The notes: generated from the letters alone by a model not told the origin. Counted from the stretch's first letter, positions 8,925-16,872 are shown. The stretch is 19,280 nucleotides of DNA from Candidatus Zhuqueibacterota bacterium (GCA_003644825.1 QNDJ01000004.1:1-19280); one strand, 5' to 3'. Made by a program: numbers and translations.

Positions 8925-9668
8925 TCAAATATACTGTCCACCATCCACCTTTATTACTTCACCTGTAACATGTCGGGCATAATCAGAACATAAAAATGCC
9001 ACAACATAAGCCACTTCTTCAGGTTGACCAATTCTTTTTAGTACAATCTCATTTAATGCCATTTCTTTTACAGATTCGGGGGCATTTTTTACCATTTCTG
9101 TTTCTATTAAGCCAGGGGCAACAGCGTTTACATTAATTCCATATTTACCAAGTTCCCGGGCAACGGTCTTTGTCAATCCAATTATACCGGCTTTTGATGC
9201 CGAATAATTTGATTGCCCGAATTTTCCCCTTAAGCCATTAATCGATGTAACATTCACTATTTTACCAGATTTTTGTTCTCGAAAAATAGGAGCAACTACT
9301 CTAATATAGTTAAAAAACCCTTTCAAATTGATGTTTATAACAGTATCCCATTGTTCTTCGGTCATTTTCCATATTACTCCATCCCAGTTAATCCCTGCAT
9401 TATTTACAAGAATATCAAGATGACCAAATTCATTTAGCACCTTATCTACCATACTTTTTGCTGCGCTAAAATCAGATACATCAGCCTGAACTACCAGCCC
9501 CTTTCTTCCCTTTTTTATAATTTTTTCAACCACTTCTTCAGCTTCTTTTTTATGTTTTCTGTAATTTATTGCCACATCAGCACCAAATTCCGCAAGGATA
9601 AGTGAGATAGCTGTTCCAATCCCGAGGCTTCCTCCTGTAACTATGGCTGCTTTTCCTGATAAATCCAT
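8925..9668 (-). CDS. Short-chain dehydrogenase, probable 6-hydroxycyclohex-1-ene-1-carbonyl-CoA dehydrogenase (BzdZ-like)
   Basis: A 247-residue classical SDR: cofactor loop TGGSLGIG (11-18), NNAG (89-92), Asn114, and the catalytic Ser142, Tyr155 and Lys159 (YSASK). It resembles FabG and acetoacetyl-CoA reductases. It sits between the ring hydrolase and the dienoyl-CoA hydratase genes, exactly where the alcohol made by the hydratase must be oxidised, and there is no zinc alcohol dehydrogenase (Had type) in the window. I recall that Azoarcus uses an SDR-type BzdZ at this step, so this is the likely role. A beta-oxidation 3-hydroxyacyl-CoA dehydrogenase is the alternative. I chose ATG 9668 over an in-frame TTG at 9683 because AAAGG (9676-9680) lies seven bases before the ATG. 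Confidence 0.85.
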   Translation of the reverse strand: MDLSGKAAIVTGGSLGIGTAISLILAEFGADVAINYRKHKKEAEEVVEKIIKKGRKGLVVQADVSDFSAAKSMVDKVLNEFGHLDILVNNAGINWDGVIWKMTEEQWDTVININLKGFFNYIRVVAPIFREQKSGKIVNVTSINGLRGKFGQSNYSASKAGIIGLTKTVARELGKYGINVNAVAPGLIETEMVKNAPESVKEMALNEIVLKRIGQPEEVAYVVAFLCSDYARHVTGEVIKVDGGQYI

Positions 9669-9703
9669 AATTTTACCTTTCAATTTTAATTTAACATTAA
9701 AAA

Positions 9704-10831
9704 TTATTGAGGCTTACCAAGAACTTCCTCAAATACATCATCTGTCATATTTTTTCCCTGGGCTATTAATTGCCTGAACTTTACAAAATCTATTGTATCC
9801 TTACCGGTCATTTTCTTTGTATTAAAAGCATGAAATCCGAGAAATGCCTCTGTTGTCATATTGACCGCTAACCAGTGTCTGTTAATTACCTTACACATAT
9901 CCCAGAAAAATTTCTTTTTAATTCTTATTCCTTCAACAGCTTTAATAGTGCATCCTGGCATCAGGTTTGTAAAAGTCCATATTATTTTATTAATTTCATT
10001 GTCAAGTAATTGAAAATCTATATTTGCAGTTTTCACAAGTTGTCTTGCTTTTTTCCCTTCTTCACCCTTTAAAAACTCACCGTATACAATCTCTCCATCC
10101 TTAATATAAGTATCTGTTATCACAGAAGGATTTCTTATAAATTTTCCATCACTTTTTATAACAGGTACAACTTTGCTAATCAGTCCAAGCCTTTTCATTT
10201 TGTATGCGCTCCACATCTCGCAGGAAACACAATTCCACATAGCATCCTCAATTGAGAGATACCAGGGTAGAAAATCTGTGGAGCCTCCATCCGGTGATGA
10301 ACCATGCCTGGGACCTGCCTGTCCGAAAATTGCTGTATCTGCAGATATTGAAAGATCACACGCCATTCCTATTTCCTGCCCCCCGGCTACTCTCATCCCA
10401 TTTACCCTGCAAATTACCGGTTTTTTACATCCAAGAATACTATCTACCATTAAATTAAAAAGGTCCATATATTCACCATATTCAGCAGGTTTCATTGTAT
10501 AATATTCAGCATATTCTTTAGTATTACCTCCGGTACAGAAAGCTTTATCTCCTGCACCTGTAAAAACAACTGCAACAACACTTCTGTCCATTGAAGCTTT
10601 AAAAAAACCAGCAATTACACCTTTCACCATTTCAGTGGTATATGAATTGTACTGTCCTGGATTATTAAGAGTAATCCATGCGCTGTTTAGTCCTTCCACG
10701 GGATTCCCTTCATTATCAATTACTGGCTTCAATTCATACATTGTACAGGGGGGTTCTGTTCCAAAATGCTCATCTCCCCATAGATTATGGTCTTTTAACT
10801 TATTATCTCTTGGTAACCAATCTAAACTCAT
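9704..10831 (-). CDS. oah: 6-oxocyclohex-1-ene-1-carbonyl-CoA hydrolase (ring-opening; Oah/BzdY/BamA)
   Basis: A 375-residue crotonase-superfamily protein, longer than ordinary hydratases and matching the BamA/Oah/BzdY family. The marker block GPRHGSSPDGGSTDFLPWYL (173-192) is characteristic. The GGQEIGMACD block (150-159) carries the crotonase-type glutamate (Glu153), and the C-terminal third is the family's extra helical region. The enzyme adds water and hydrolyses the C-C bond of the cyclic 6-oxo-1-ene CoA ester, yielding 3-hydroxypimelyl-CoA. BamA-type genes are used as markers of anaerobic aromatic degradation. An in-frame ATG at 10885 would add 18 residues and overlap the upstream gene. 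I prefer ATG 10831, directly preceded by AGGAGG and starting with the family-typical MSLDWLPRDN. Confidence 0.95.
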   Translation of the reverse strand: MSLDWLPRDNKLKDHNLWGDEHFGTEPPCTMYELKPVIDNEGNPVEGLNSAWITLNNPGQYNSYTTEMVKGVIAGFFKASMDRSVVAVVFTGAGDKAFCTGGNTKEYAEYYTMKPAEYGEYMDLFNLMVDSILGCKKPVICRVNGMRVAGGQEIGMACDLSISADTAIFGQAGPRHGSSPDGGSTDFLPWYLSIEDAMWNCVSCEMWSAYKMKRLGLISKVVPVIKSDGKFIRNPSVITDTYIKDGEIVYGEFLKGEEGKKARQLVKTANIDFQLLDNEINKIIWTFTNLMPGCTIKAVEGIRIKKKFFWDMCKVINRHWLAVNMTTEAFLGFHAFNTKKMTGKDTIDFVKFRQLIAQGKNMTDDVFEEVLGKPQ

Positions 10832-10835
10832 TTTT

Positions 10836-10841
10836 CCTCCT
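10836..10841 (-). promoter_or_regulatory. Ribosome binding site that fixes the oah start
   Basis: The minus strand reads AGGAGG, a full anti-Shine-Dalgarno match, four bases before ATG 10831. This argues against the longer start at 10885 inside the preceding gene. Confidence 0.88.
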
Positions 10842-10853
10842 GAATTTTTTGTT

Positions 10854-12098
10854 TTATATTTTCTGATTCTTATACCTGGAAACAATTTTTAAAATCTCAA
10901 AATCTGATAAAATTCTATCAGATTTTTTGGCAGCATTAAAAATTAATTCAACCAGGTCCTGTTCAGGTTCTATGTTTCGATTTTCAAGCCAGAAAATTAC
11001 ATTAGATTTTCCGCTCATTGGACCAATTTCAATAATCTGTCTCAAGCCAAACAAAGATGCAGGAACTCCCGAATAGACTCTATCAGCAAGCCAGTGATGT
11101 CCTTTTTTATGCGCTTTTATAATTGCCGCAGCATGAACACCTGTGCCAGTTCTGAATGCATCGCTGCCTATTACAGGATAATTAGGAACCAGTGGAACAT
11201 TACAATACTCTGAAACGGTCTTACAGTATTCCGGTAACTTAGAAAGGTCATTATCTATTAATCCCATTAATTTTAAATTAACAAGCAGAATATCCATTGG
11301 TGTGTTTCCTGCTCTTTCTCCTATACCAAGGGCTGTTCCATGGATTCTATCTGCGCCTGCATATATTGCTGCTATAGAGTTTGGAATAGATAAACCTCTG
11401 TCCCTATGGCCATGCCAGTCTATCTTAACATCTTCACCGGTATCCTCAACCACCTTTTTTACAAATCTTACTAAATTTATTACACCTTCAGGAGTTGCAT
11501 GACCCACAGTATCACAAACACAAATTCTTCTGGCACCACATTCAATAGCGGTAGTATAGAGTTTTCTAATAGTTTCAGGAGTAGACCTTGTAGTATCTTC
11601 TGTTACATACATTACAGGCAAATTGTTTTTTATAACAAATTTAACAGCTTCTTCTGTCCTTCTTAACATCAAATCAAGAGTCCATTCTTCCACATATTGT
11701 CTTATGGGGCTACAACCTAAAAAGGCAGAAACTTCAATAGGTATTCCTGCCCTCTGAGAAACATCTACTACTGCAAGTATATCTTCTTTTACTGTTCTGC
11801 AGGCACTATCTGCCTGAATATTTAATTTTGAATCTGCAATCTCTTTTGCAAGATAATAAACATCCTCTTTAGCCTTTGGGCCGGCACCAGCAAGCCCTAT
11901 GTCTGCCATTTGAATACCAAGGTCATTCATCAAATGTAAAATCTCAATTTTCTTATCTATAGATGGTGTAACAACAGATGGAGATTGAAGCCCGTCTCTT
12001 AATGTTTCATCATCCAATTCTATTACTTTGTCAGGAAATTCCTTAACTTCCAGTTTATTCCAGTCATAAATCATTTCTTTTTCATTAAATTCTTCCAA
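10854..12098 (-). CDS. DRE-TIM metallolyase family 2-oxoacid/acyl-CoA condensing enzyme (LeuA/homocitrate synthase/Re-citrate synthase type)
   Basis: A 414-residue Claisen-condensing TIM-barrel enzyme. Seen: DDETLRDGLQSP (29-40) with the catalytic Arg34 and metal Asp30, the metal motif HGHRDRG (229-235; usually HxHND), GTALGIGERAGN (254-265), and the C-terminal VYSGVPASLFG stretch. It is too short to carry the leucine-binding regulatory domain of canonical LeuA (about 500 or more residues). Families with this layout condense acetyl-CoA with a 2-oxoacid to give isopropylmalate, homocitrate, citramalate or, for Re-citrate synthase, citrate. The substrate is not readable here. It lies 44 bp after a LeuD-type subunit and 22 bp before the ring hydrolase, within the aromatic operon. 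The start is TTG 12098 with GGAG five bases upstream; an in-frame ATG at 12074 has no good site. Confidence 0.85.
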   Translation of the reverse strand: MEEFNEKEMIYDWNKLEVKEFPDKVIELDDETLRDGLQSPSVVTPSIDKKIEILHLMNDLGIQMADIGLAGAGPKAKEDVYYLAKEIADSKLNIQADSACRTVKEDILAVVDVSQRAGIPIEVSAFLGCSPIRQYVEEWTLDLMLRRTEEAVKFVIKNNLPVMYVTEDTTRSTPETIRKLYTTAIECGARRICVCDTVGHATPEGVINLVRFVKKVVEDTGEDVKIDWHGHRDRGLSIPNSIAAIYAGADRIHGTALGIGERAGNTPMDILLVNLKLMGLIDNDLSKLPEYCKTVSEYCNVPLVPNYPVIGSDAFRTGTGVHAAAIIKAHKKGHHWLADRVYSGVPASLFGLRQIIEIGPMSGKSNVIFWLENRNIEPEQDLVELIFNAAKKSDRILSDFEILKIVSRYKNQKI

Positions 12099-12142
12099 TT
12101 TCTCTCCGATATTTCAGTTAATTTAATGCTTAAGAATATTAT

Positions 12143-12652
12143 TTATTCTTTACTTTTTCTTTTTGCTTCTATTCTTTTTTTAACAAACCCTATCATTCCG
12201 CCACATTCAATAATTTCCTGAATAATGTCAGGAAATAGAGAAATTTTAAACCGTTTACCTTTCGTTTCATTTTCTATGAAACCTTTTTTTAAATCAACTT
12301 TTATCCAATCTCCGGTATCAGTGATATCAACAAATTCTCGATTTTCAAAAATAGGGAGAGCAATATTTATAGCATTTCTATAGAAAATTCTTGCAAAAGA
12401 TTTTGCAACTACACAGGAGATACCAGCACCTTTTATCGCAATAGGTGCATTTTCTCTTGAACTTCCGCAGCCAAAATTCTCACCAGTAACCAGTATATCA
12501 CCCTCAGAAACTTTTTTAACAAAATCAGGATCAAGGTCTTCAAGACAGTGAGGAGCAAGCTCTTCAATATGAAAACTTGTGCAGTATCGTGCTGGAATTA
12601 TTACATCAGTATCTATATTATCTCCATATTTATGAGCTTTTCCTGTTATCAT
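12143..12652 (-). CDS. leuD: Aconitase-superfamily small subunit (LeuD/homoaconitase type)
   Basis: A 169-residue swivelling-domain subunit of the isopropylmalate isomerase/homoaconitase group. Seen: [13 protein letters not shown] (12-24), [10 protein letters not shown] (61-70) with the conserved Ser-Ser-Arg that binds substrate carboxylates, and [13 protein letters not shown]. With the LeuC-type subunit encoded at 16873-18132 it would shift a hydroxyl group through a dehydrated intermediate. The specificity loop reads YCTS (23-26), whereas the loops I recall are YLRT for isopropylmalate and YLVY for homoaconitase, so the substrate is uncertain. ATG 12652 lies 12 bp after the preceding stop with no strong ribosome site, suggesting translational coupling. 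Family certain, substrate open. Confidence 0.86.
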   Translation of the reverse strand: MITGKAHKYGDNIDTDVIIPARYCTSFHIEELAPHCLEDLDPDFVKKVSEGDILVTGENFGCGSSRENAPIAIKGAGISCVVAKSFARIFYRNAINIALPIFENREFVDITDTGDWIKVDLKKGFIENETKGKRFKISLFPDIIQEIIECGGMIGFVKKRIEAKRKSKE

Positions 12653-12664
12653 AAAAATAACTTT

Positions 12665-14992
12665 TTAAAAAGGAAAGTTCCTGTTAAATTCAGGAAACCT
12701 TCTTTCAACCATTGCACTCATTCCTTCAAGGGCATCAGGATGCTTAAAAACCTGAACTAAATATTCATCCAATTCTCTATCAGCCAGTTTTTCAAGGGGA
12801 ACTCCATCCATAAAGTCTTTAAAACCTCTACTTATAAGCCAGTTAGCAATATATACTGCATTGGGAGAACAACTAAATACCCTTCTTGCTATTCTCTGAC
12901 AGAACGCTTTGTGTTCTCCCGCAACAAAAAGTTTTCTCCAGCCGAGCCCAAAAGCATATAGCGAAGGAATAAGAGAAGTTTGTAAAAATAAATCCTTTAT
13001 TACTCTTAATTCTTCCATTTCAGAAAAGGTGGGTTTATCTTCCAATCGTGGTAAATCGAGTTTTTGTAATTGTTTTTTATCCAGGATTTTGCCATTATTT
13101 TTAATGATGGCTTCAGCAATAATTTGAGCTACTTCATCCCTTTTGTGTGAAGGCACAATTAAATCAGCCATCCCAAGATATTTTATAAGTCTGGGTGAAG
13201 TTGTTGTTGTTCCACCTGCAAGAATATAATATCTTGCAATTGCAACAGCCAGTTCTTCATCTTTTGTTGCTCTGTATATTAGCTGTGGTAATAATAGTGT
13301 TCCTCTCAGTCCAGGAAAAATTCCAAGTCTTGTCTCAGGTAAAGTATACGATGTTCTATCCGTTATTATAACAATGGTATCAGGAGCATAAGCAAAAGCC
13401 ATAGCTACTTCTACACCACCACCAAAAGCCTGTCCATCTATTATTGCAATTTTTGGTTTGCCATTACCTGTCATTATATTAAAAATGGTATCCTGCCACA
13501 TTTTTGTATCATTTTTTATTTCTTCAAATTTACCATTTTTAACACGTTCAATAAAGTTTGGAACATTTGCACCGGCTATAAATGTTTTTATAGGGGCTGT
13601 ATCAAAAATAACTACTTTAACATTGGAGTCCTGATAAGCTTCCTGAAAATATTCTGCGAGTTTGCTAAAAACAATATTATCCAGAGCATTTGCTGCTTTT
13701 GGATTGGATAAAGTAATACGAGCAATCTGATTATCAAACTCTTTTGTATAAAATACAGGTTTTACTGAAAAACTCCAGGGTTCATTTTTTTCTGCCTGTT
13801 TTTTTAACATATTTGGAACCGGAAAAAAGATACCCTGTTTATCAGCAATCTTTTTTCTTTCCTCAACAAATCTATAAACATTCTTGATGCCAATTTTATT
13901 CATCAATGTAAAGGGACCTTCCCTCCATACAAAAGCGTTTTGAGTTAAATACTCAAGGTCCTCTATAGTTATCAATCCCGATTCAACCACTTCAACAGAG
14001 GTCGCAAAACCAACAGCCCAGAATCTCTCACATAATTTGTTAATTAGTTCAATATCTTCTGGTTCTTTTTTTAAATCTTCTTCTGAAACCCATTTAATTT
14101 TTGACTTATCCTTTGCCACTTCATACTTTTTTATAATCTCTTTATATTTTTCAGGGGGAGTATAAAAATTCTTATAAGCCTTATAAACCGGATCCTCAGG
14201 GTTGGTATCATCAGAAAAGGATTTTAAAGATGCAAATCCTACAGGTAAACCTGTATAATCCATAAGCGCAAGAAATCCCACAGGAATATTATATGCTTTT
14301 TTACCAGCTTCTTCAATTGATGTAATATCATACCCTTCCTCAAGCATTCTTACAGCTTCAAGGAGAAGAGCAACAAAAATAATATCAGCTGCACCTCCCT
14401 TTCTGCTTTTCCATATACGAATGGGAATCTTTCCTCCGAGCTTCATATATTTTTCAGCAATTCTAATACTTTCCTCAGAAGCAGTATCCGTTCCTGCATA
14501 TTCACCCCCCCTATTTTTATGTGGTAAATAGAAGTAATGCATCCATACAACTTTATCAGGGCGATTTGTAACCTTTGCCAGTATATTGGTATCAAGAGAA
14601 GATGAATTTGTTGCAAAAACAACCCCAGGAGAACATAGTTTGTCAAGCTTTTTAAAAATTTCCTTTTTTATATCTATTCTTTCCGTAGCAGCCTCTACTA
14701 CTAACTTTAAGTTTTTCCCTGTGCAGGCTTTTTCATAATTGGTTGTTCCAATAATTCTTGATTTTATCTGTTCAATCTGCGCTTCAGAAAATATTACACC
14801 TTTTGCAGCACTCAATTCTGAATCTATAGTTTTAAAAGCATTTTTAATAATTTCTTCACTAACGTCAAGTAATCCAACATTGAAACCATTTTGAGCATAA
14901 GCCTGTGCAAGACTTGCTCCCATTATACCTGCACCAATAAATAAAATCTCTACATCATCCCATGAAATCTTTTCGGTTTTTTTATTTACCAT
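12665..14992 (-). CDS. Bifunctional 3-hydroxyacyl-CoA dehydrogenase / enoyl-CoA hydratase fusion (FadN-like domain order)
   Basis: A 775-residue protein with the dehydrogenase first and the crotonase domain second, the reverse of FadB. The NAD-binding motif GAGIMG is at 20-25. NSSSLD (129-134) and the pair His152-Glu164, twelve apart like the family's catalytic dyad, support an active dehydrogenase. From about 415 the crotonase half has FIAGANVPNF (471-480), FGGGVE with Glu528, and LPETRLG with Glu553. The protein ends in HPDALEGMSAMVERRFPEFN, a typical hydratase C-terminus. It probably oxidises 3-hydroxypimelyl-CoA from the ring hydrolase, and hydrates crotonyl-CoA or similar intermediates after later rounds. 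ATG 14992 is preceded by AAAGGA. It is 45 bp after the thiolase and 12 bp before the LeuD-type gene. Confidence 0.88.
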   Translation of the reverse strand: MVNKKTEKISWDDVEILFIGAGIMGASLAQAYAQNGFNVGLLDVSEEIIKNAFKTIDSELSAAKGVIFSEAQIEQIKSRIIGTTNYEKACTGKNLKLVVEAATERIDIKKEIFKKLDKLCSPGVVFATNSSSLDTNILAKVTNRPDKVVWMHYFYLPHKNRGGEYAGTDTASEESIRIAEKYMKLGGKIPIRIWKSRKGGAADIIFVALLLEAVRMLEEGYDITSIEEAGKKAYNIPVGFLALMDYTGLPVGFASLKSFSDDTNPEDPVYKAYKNFYTPPEKYKEIIKKYEVAKDKSKIKWVSEEDLKKEPEDIELINKLCERFWAVGFATSVEVVESGLITIEDLEYLTQNAFVWREGPFTLMNKIGIKNVYRFVEERKKIADKQGIFFPVPNMLKKQAEKNEPWSFSVKPVFYTKEFDNQIARITLSNPKAANALDNIVFSKLAEYFQEAYQDSNVKVVIFDTAPIKTFIAGANVPNFIERVKNGKFEEIKNDTKMWQDTIFNIMTGNGKPKIAIIDGQAFGGGVEVAMAFAYAPDTIVIITDRTSYTLPETRLGIFPGLRGTLLLPQLIYRATKDEELAVAIARYYILAGGTTTTSPRLIKYLGMADLIVPSHKRDEVAQIIAEAIIKNNGKILDKKQLQKLDLPRLEDKPTFSEMEELRVIKDLFLQTSLIPSLYAFGLGWRKLFVAGEHKAFCQRIARRVFSCSPNAVYIANWLISRGFKDFMDGVPLEKLADRELDEYLVQVFKHPDALEGMSAMVERRFPEFNRNFPF

Positions 14993-15037
14993 TTTATTTT
15001 CCTTTACAAAGTTTTAGACTGAATAATGTTTTAAATA

Positions 15038-16285
15038 TTAAAGATAACTCTGAACAATTATTGCTCCTCCCTGTCCACCACCGATACAGGCAGAAGCAAT
15101 CCCGATTCCACCAAGTGTAAGTAAAGTTATTACAAGTCTTGTTCCGGTTGCACCAAGAGGATGACCAAGAGCAATGGCACCTCCATTAAGATTAACCTTG
15201 CTTCTATCCAGGTCTAATTCTCTTTCAACTGCAAGATACTGACCGGCAAAAGCCTCATTAATTTCTATATGGTCTATATCTCTAAAAGTCATTCCTGCTC
15301 TTTTTAGAGCTATTTTACAGGCAGGAACCGGACCAATCCCCATATAATGGGGGTCTACACCAGCTGTTCCCCAAGAAATAACCTCCCCAATAGGCTCAAT
15401 CCCTAATTCTTTAGCTTTTTCAATCGTTGTTAGTATAACAGCAGCACCACCATCCACTATACCGCTGGAATTACCACCTGTCTGTATACCGCCGGGTTTT
15501 ACCGCATGCAACCTCGAAAGAACTTCAATAGTTGTGTCAGGCCTCGGGTGTTCATCCTCTGAAACAACAACATCTCCCCTTCTACCTTTTATCACCACGG
15601 GGGTAATTTCCTTTGCTAATCGACCTTTCTCTTTAGCATCCTTTGCCTTCTGTTGAGAAGAAAAAGCAAACTCATCAGCATCTTTTCTTGTTACTCCATA
15701 CAACTTTGCAAGGTTTTCAGCTGTACCCATCATATCAAGGTTAATATAGGTATCAAACAAACCATCCGGAAACAAAAAGTATGACTTTGGACCCTGCATA
15801 TATGGAAAACCAAAGGCTGCTCCAAACTGTATAACTGGAGATTGACTTGTGCTTTCATAACCGCCCGCAAGAACAATCTCAGCTTCTCCAAGAATTATCT
15901 CCTTACAGGCCTGTATAATAGCTTCTCCGCCCGAAAAACAAATTCTATTAACCGTTAATCCAGATGAAAAATAGCTCAACCCAGCTCTTAAACCGACATG
16001 CCTTCCACCGTAATGAGAATCAATACTTGTGTGCTGAGCATTCCCAAAAATAGATTGATCAATTAAATCTGTCATATCCTCCATACCAGCCTTCTCAATA
16101 GCAGCTCTTGCTGCATAATAACCAAGGTCTATCGGTGATAAATCCTTCAAACCACCACCAACTTCTCCAAAAGGAGTTCGAGTCGCAGATAAAAATACAA
16201 TCTTTTTCTTTTTACCTTTCATTATAGCAGGTCCGCCACCGCTTATCTTTTCAGGAATTCTAAATATTTCCTTTTTAATTTTCAT
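15038..16285 (-). CDS. Acetyl-CoA C-acyltransferase (thiolase), operon copy 1
   Basis: A 415-residue thiolase, first enzyme gene after the regulator. Cys116 in NRICFSGGEA is the nucleophile, followed by NEAFAGQ, GHPLGATG (His375) and CIGGGQGG (Cys400). About 27 extra residues, rich in lysine and then glycine, precede the normal thiolase start (KIVFLSATRTPFG). The replacement of the usual GSG after the active cysteine by FSGG separates it from the 396-residue copy. A likely substrate is 3-oxopimelyl-CoA, but this is inferred from context only. TTG 16297 is a longer in-frame start. I chose ATG 16285 because GGAG (16292-16295) lies six bases before it, only 15 bp after the regulator's stop. Confidence 0.88.
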   Translation of the reverse strand: MKIKKEIFRIPEKISGGGPAIMKGKKKKIVFLSATRTPFGEVGGGLKDLSPIDLGYYAARAAIEKAGMEDMTDLIDQSIFGNAQHTSIDSHYGGRHVGLRAGLSYFSSGLTVNRICFSGGEAIIQACKEIILGEAEIVLAGGYESTSQSPVIQFGAAFGFPYMQGPKSYFLFPDGLFDTYINLDMMGTAENLAKLYGVTRKDADEFAFSSQQKAKDAKEKGRLAKEITPVVIKGRRGDVVVSEDEHPRPDTTIEVLSRLHAVKPGGIQTGGNSSGIVDGGAAVILTTIEKAKELGIEPIGEVISWGTAGVDPHYMGIGPVPACKIALKRAGMTFRDIDHIEINEAFAGQYLAVERELDLDRSKVNLNGGAIALGHPLGATGTRLVITLLTLGGIGIASACIGGGQGGAIIVQSYL

Positions 16286-16300
16286 CTGTTGCTCCAAATT

Positions 16301-16735
16301 TTATTTTTCTTTTTCTGCCATATTCTCCCAGATTTTTATTGTAAGCCTTTTTATATCTTTTTTTTCTTTATCCGTAAAATTCTTAACAGCTTCTCTATTA
16401 ACTTCGTCAGCAATTCCAGGCAAAATGTTCTCTAAATCTCTCCCTTTGTCAGTCAAATAAATCTTTATCACTCTTCTGTCATTTTTATCTCTTCTCCTCA
16501 TTACAAGTTTATCCCTGACCATCCTATCTATTATACCTGTTATGGTTGGATTATCAAAATAAAGATACTTTCCAAGGTCTGAAAGAGAAATTCCATTTTT
16601 TTCCCACAAGTTTTCCAGAACTGCGTACTGAGAAGAAGTAATGTTGAAATCAGACAATTTCAGTTCAAGGGCTCGCTTCATACTTCTTGCTGCCTTCACT
16701 ATTATGAAACCAAGACTATTATCTAAATTTCCCAA
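16301..16735 (-). CDS. MarR-family transcriptional regulator, probable regulator of the operon
   Basis: A 144-residue MarR-type winged-helix protein. The recognition helices cover about 34-75 (TSSQYAVLENLW, SDLGKYLYFDNPTITGIIDRM), and the wing has the typical DKNDRRVIKIYLTDKG (83-98). The terminal helices form the dimer. MarR proteins in this metabolic setting usually sense an acyl- or aryl-CoA: BadR of Rhodopseudomonas and CouR are known examples. It is first in the operon and has a palindromic, promoter-overlapping site just upstream, so autoregulation by benzoyl-CoA or a related thioester is likely but inferred. The start is TTG 16735 with AAAGGA upstream; no better in-frame ATG precedes it. 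The BzdR-type regulator of Azoarcus is not present in the window. Confidence 0.88.
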   Translation of the reverse strand: MGNLDNSLGFIIVKAARSMKRALELKLSDFNITSSQYAVLENLWEKNGISLSDLGKYLYFDNPTITGIIDRMVRDKLVMRRRDKNDRRVIKIYLTDKGRDLENILPGIADEVNREAVKNFTDKEKKDIKRLTIKIWENMAEKEK

Positions 16736-16810
16736 TTTTTTTTTCCTTTTTTCATATTTATTTTTTATTTCTATTTTAAAAAAATAAATAACTGGTAAGC
16801 AAAATATAAT

Positions 16811-16836
16811 TAGTATACTATATATTTGTATACAAA
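16811..16836. promoter_or_regulatory. Two adjacent palindromes, putative MarR operators
   Basis: TAGTATACTA (16811-16820) and TTTGTATACAAA (16825-16836) are both perfect palindromes sharing the core GTATAC, with centres 15 bp apart. They cover the predicted transcription start and first bases of the leader, where a bound dimer would block RNA polymerase. MarR sites are commonly short AT-rich palindromes of this kind. Binding by the adjacent regulator is inference. Confidence 0.6.
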
Positions 16837-16837
16837 C

Positions 16838-16866
16838 AATATATGTAAAAAAAATTATTATGTCAA
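16838..16866 (-). promoter_or_regulatory. Sigma-70-type promoter of the benzoyl-CoA operon
   Basis: On the minus strand a perfect -35 TTGACA (16861-16866) is followed after exactly 17 bp by TATATT (16838-16843). Transcription would start near 16831, giving a leader of about 95 bases before the regulator's TTG start. A second weaker pair, TTGTTT (16834-16839) and TATACT (16812-16817) with 16-bp spacing, lies just downstream and overlaps the palindromes. The region from here to the regulator gene is very AT-rich and holds nothing else I can support. Confidence 0.7.
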
Positions 16867-16872
16867 ACTTTT

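Noticed and set aside
10832-10885. 18-residue N-terminal extension of the ring hydrolase from ATG 10885
   Set aside because: It overlaps the upstream synthase gene, and AGGAGG sits immediately before ATG 10831.
14443-14646. 67-codon minus-strand ORF inside the dehydrogenase-hydratase fusion
   Set aside because: It is an out-of-frame shadow of the NAD-binding domain region, whose real frame is intact.
16723-16755. Ten-codon leader ORF (MKKGKKNWEI) overlapping the regulator's TTG start
   Set aside because: It is short, lysine-rich by virtue of the A-run, and has no clear ribosome site; probably chance in AT-rich DNA.
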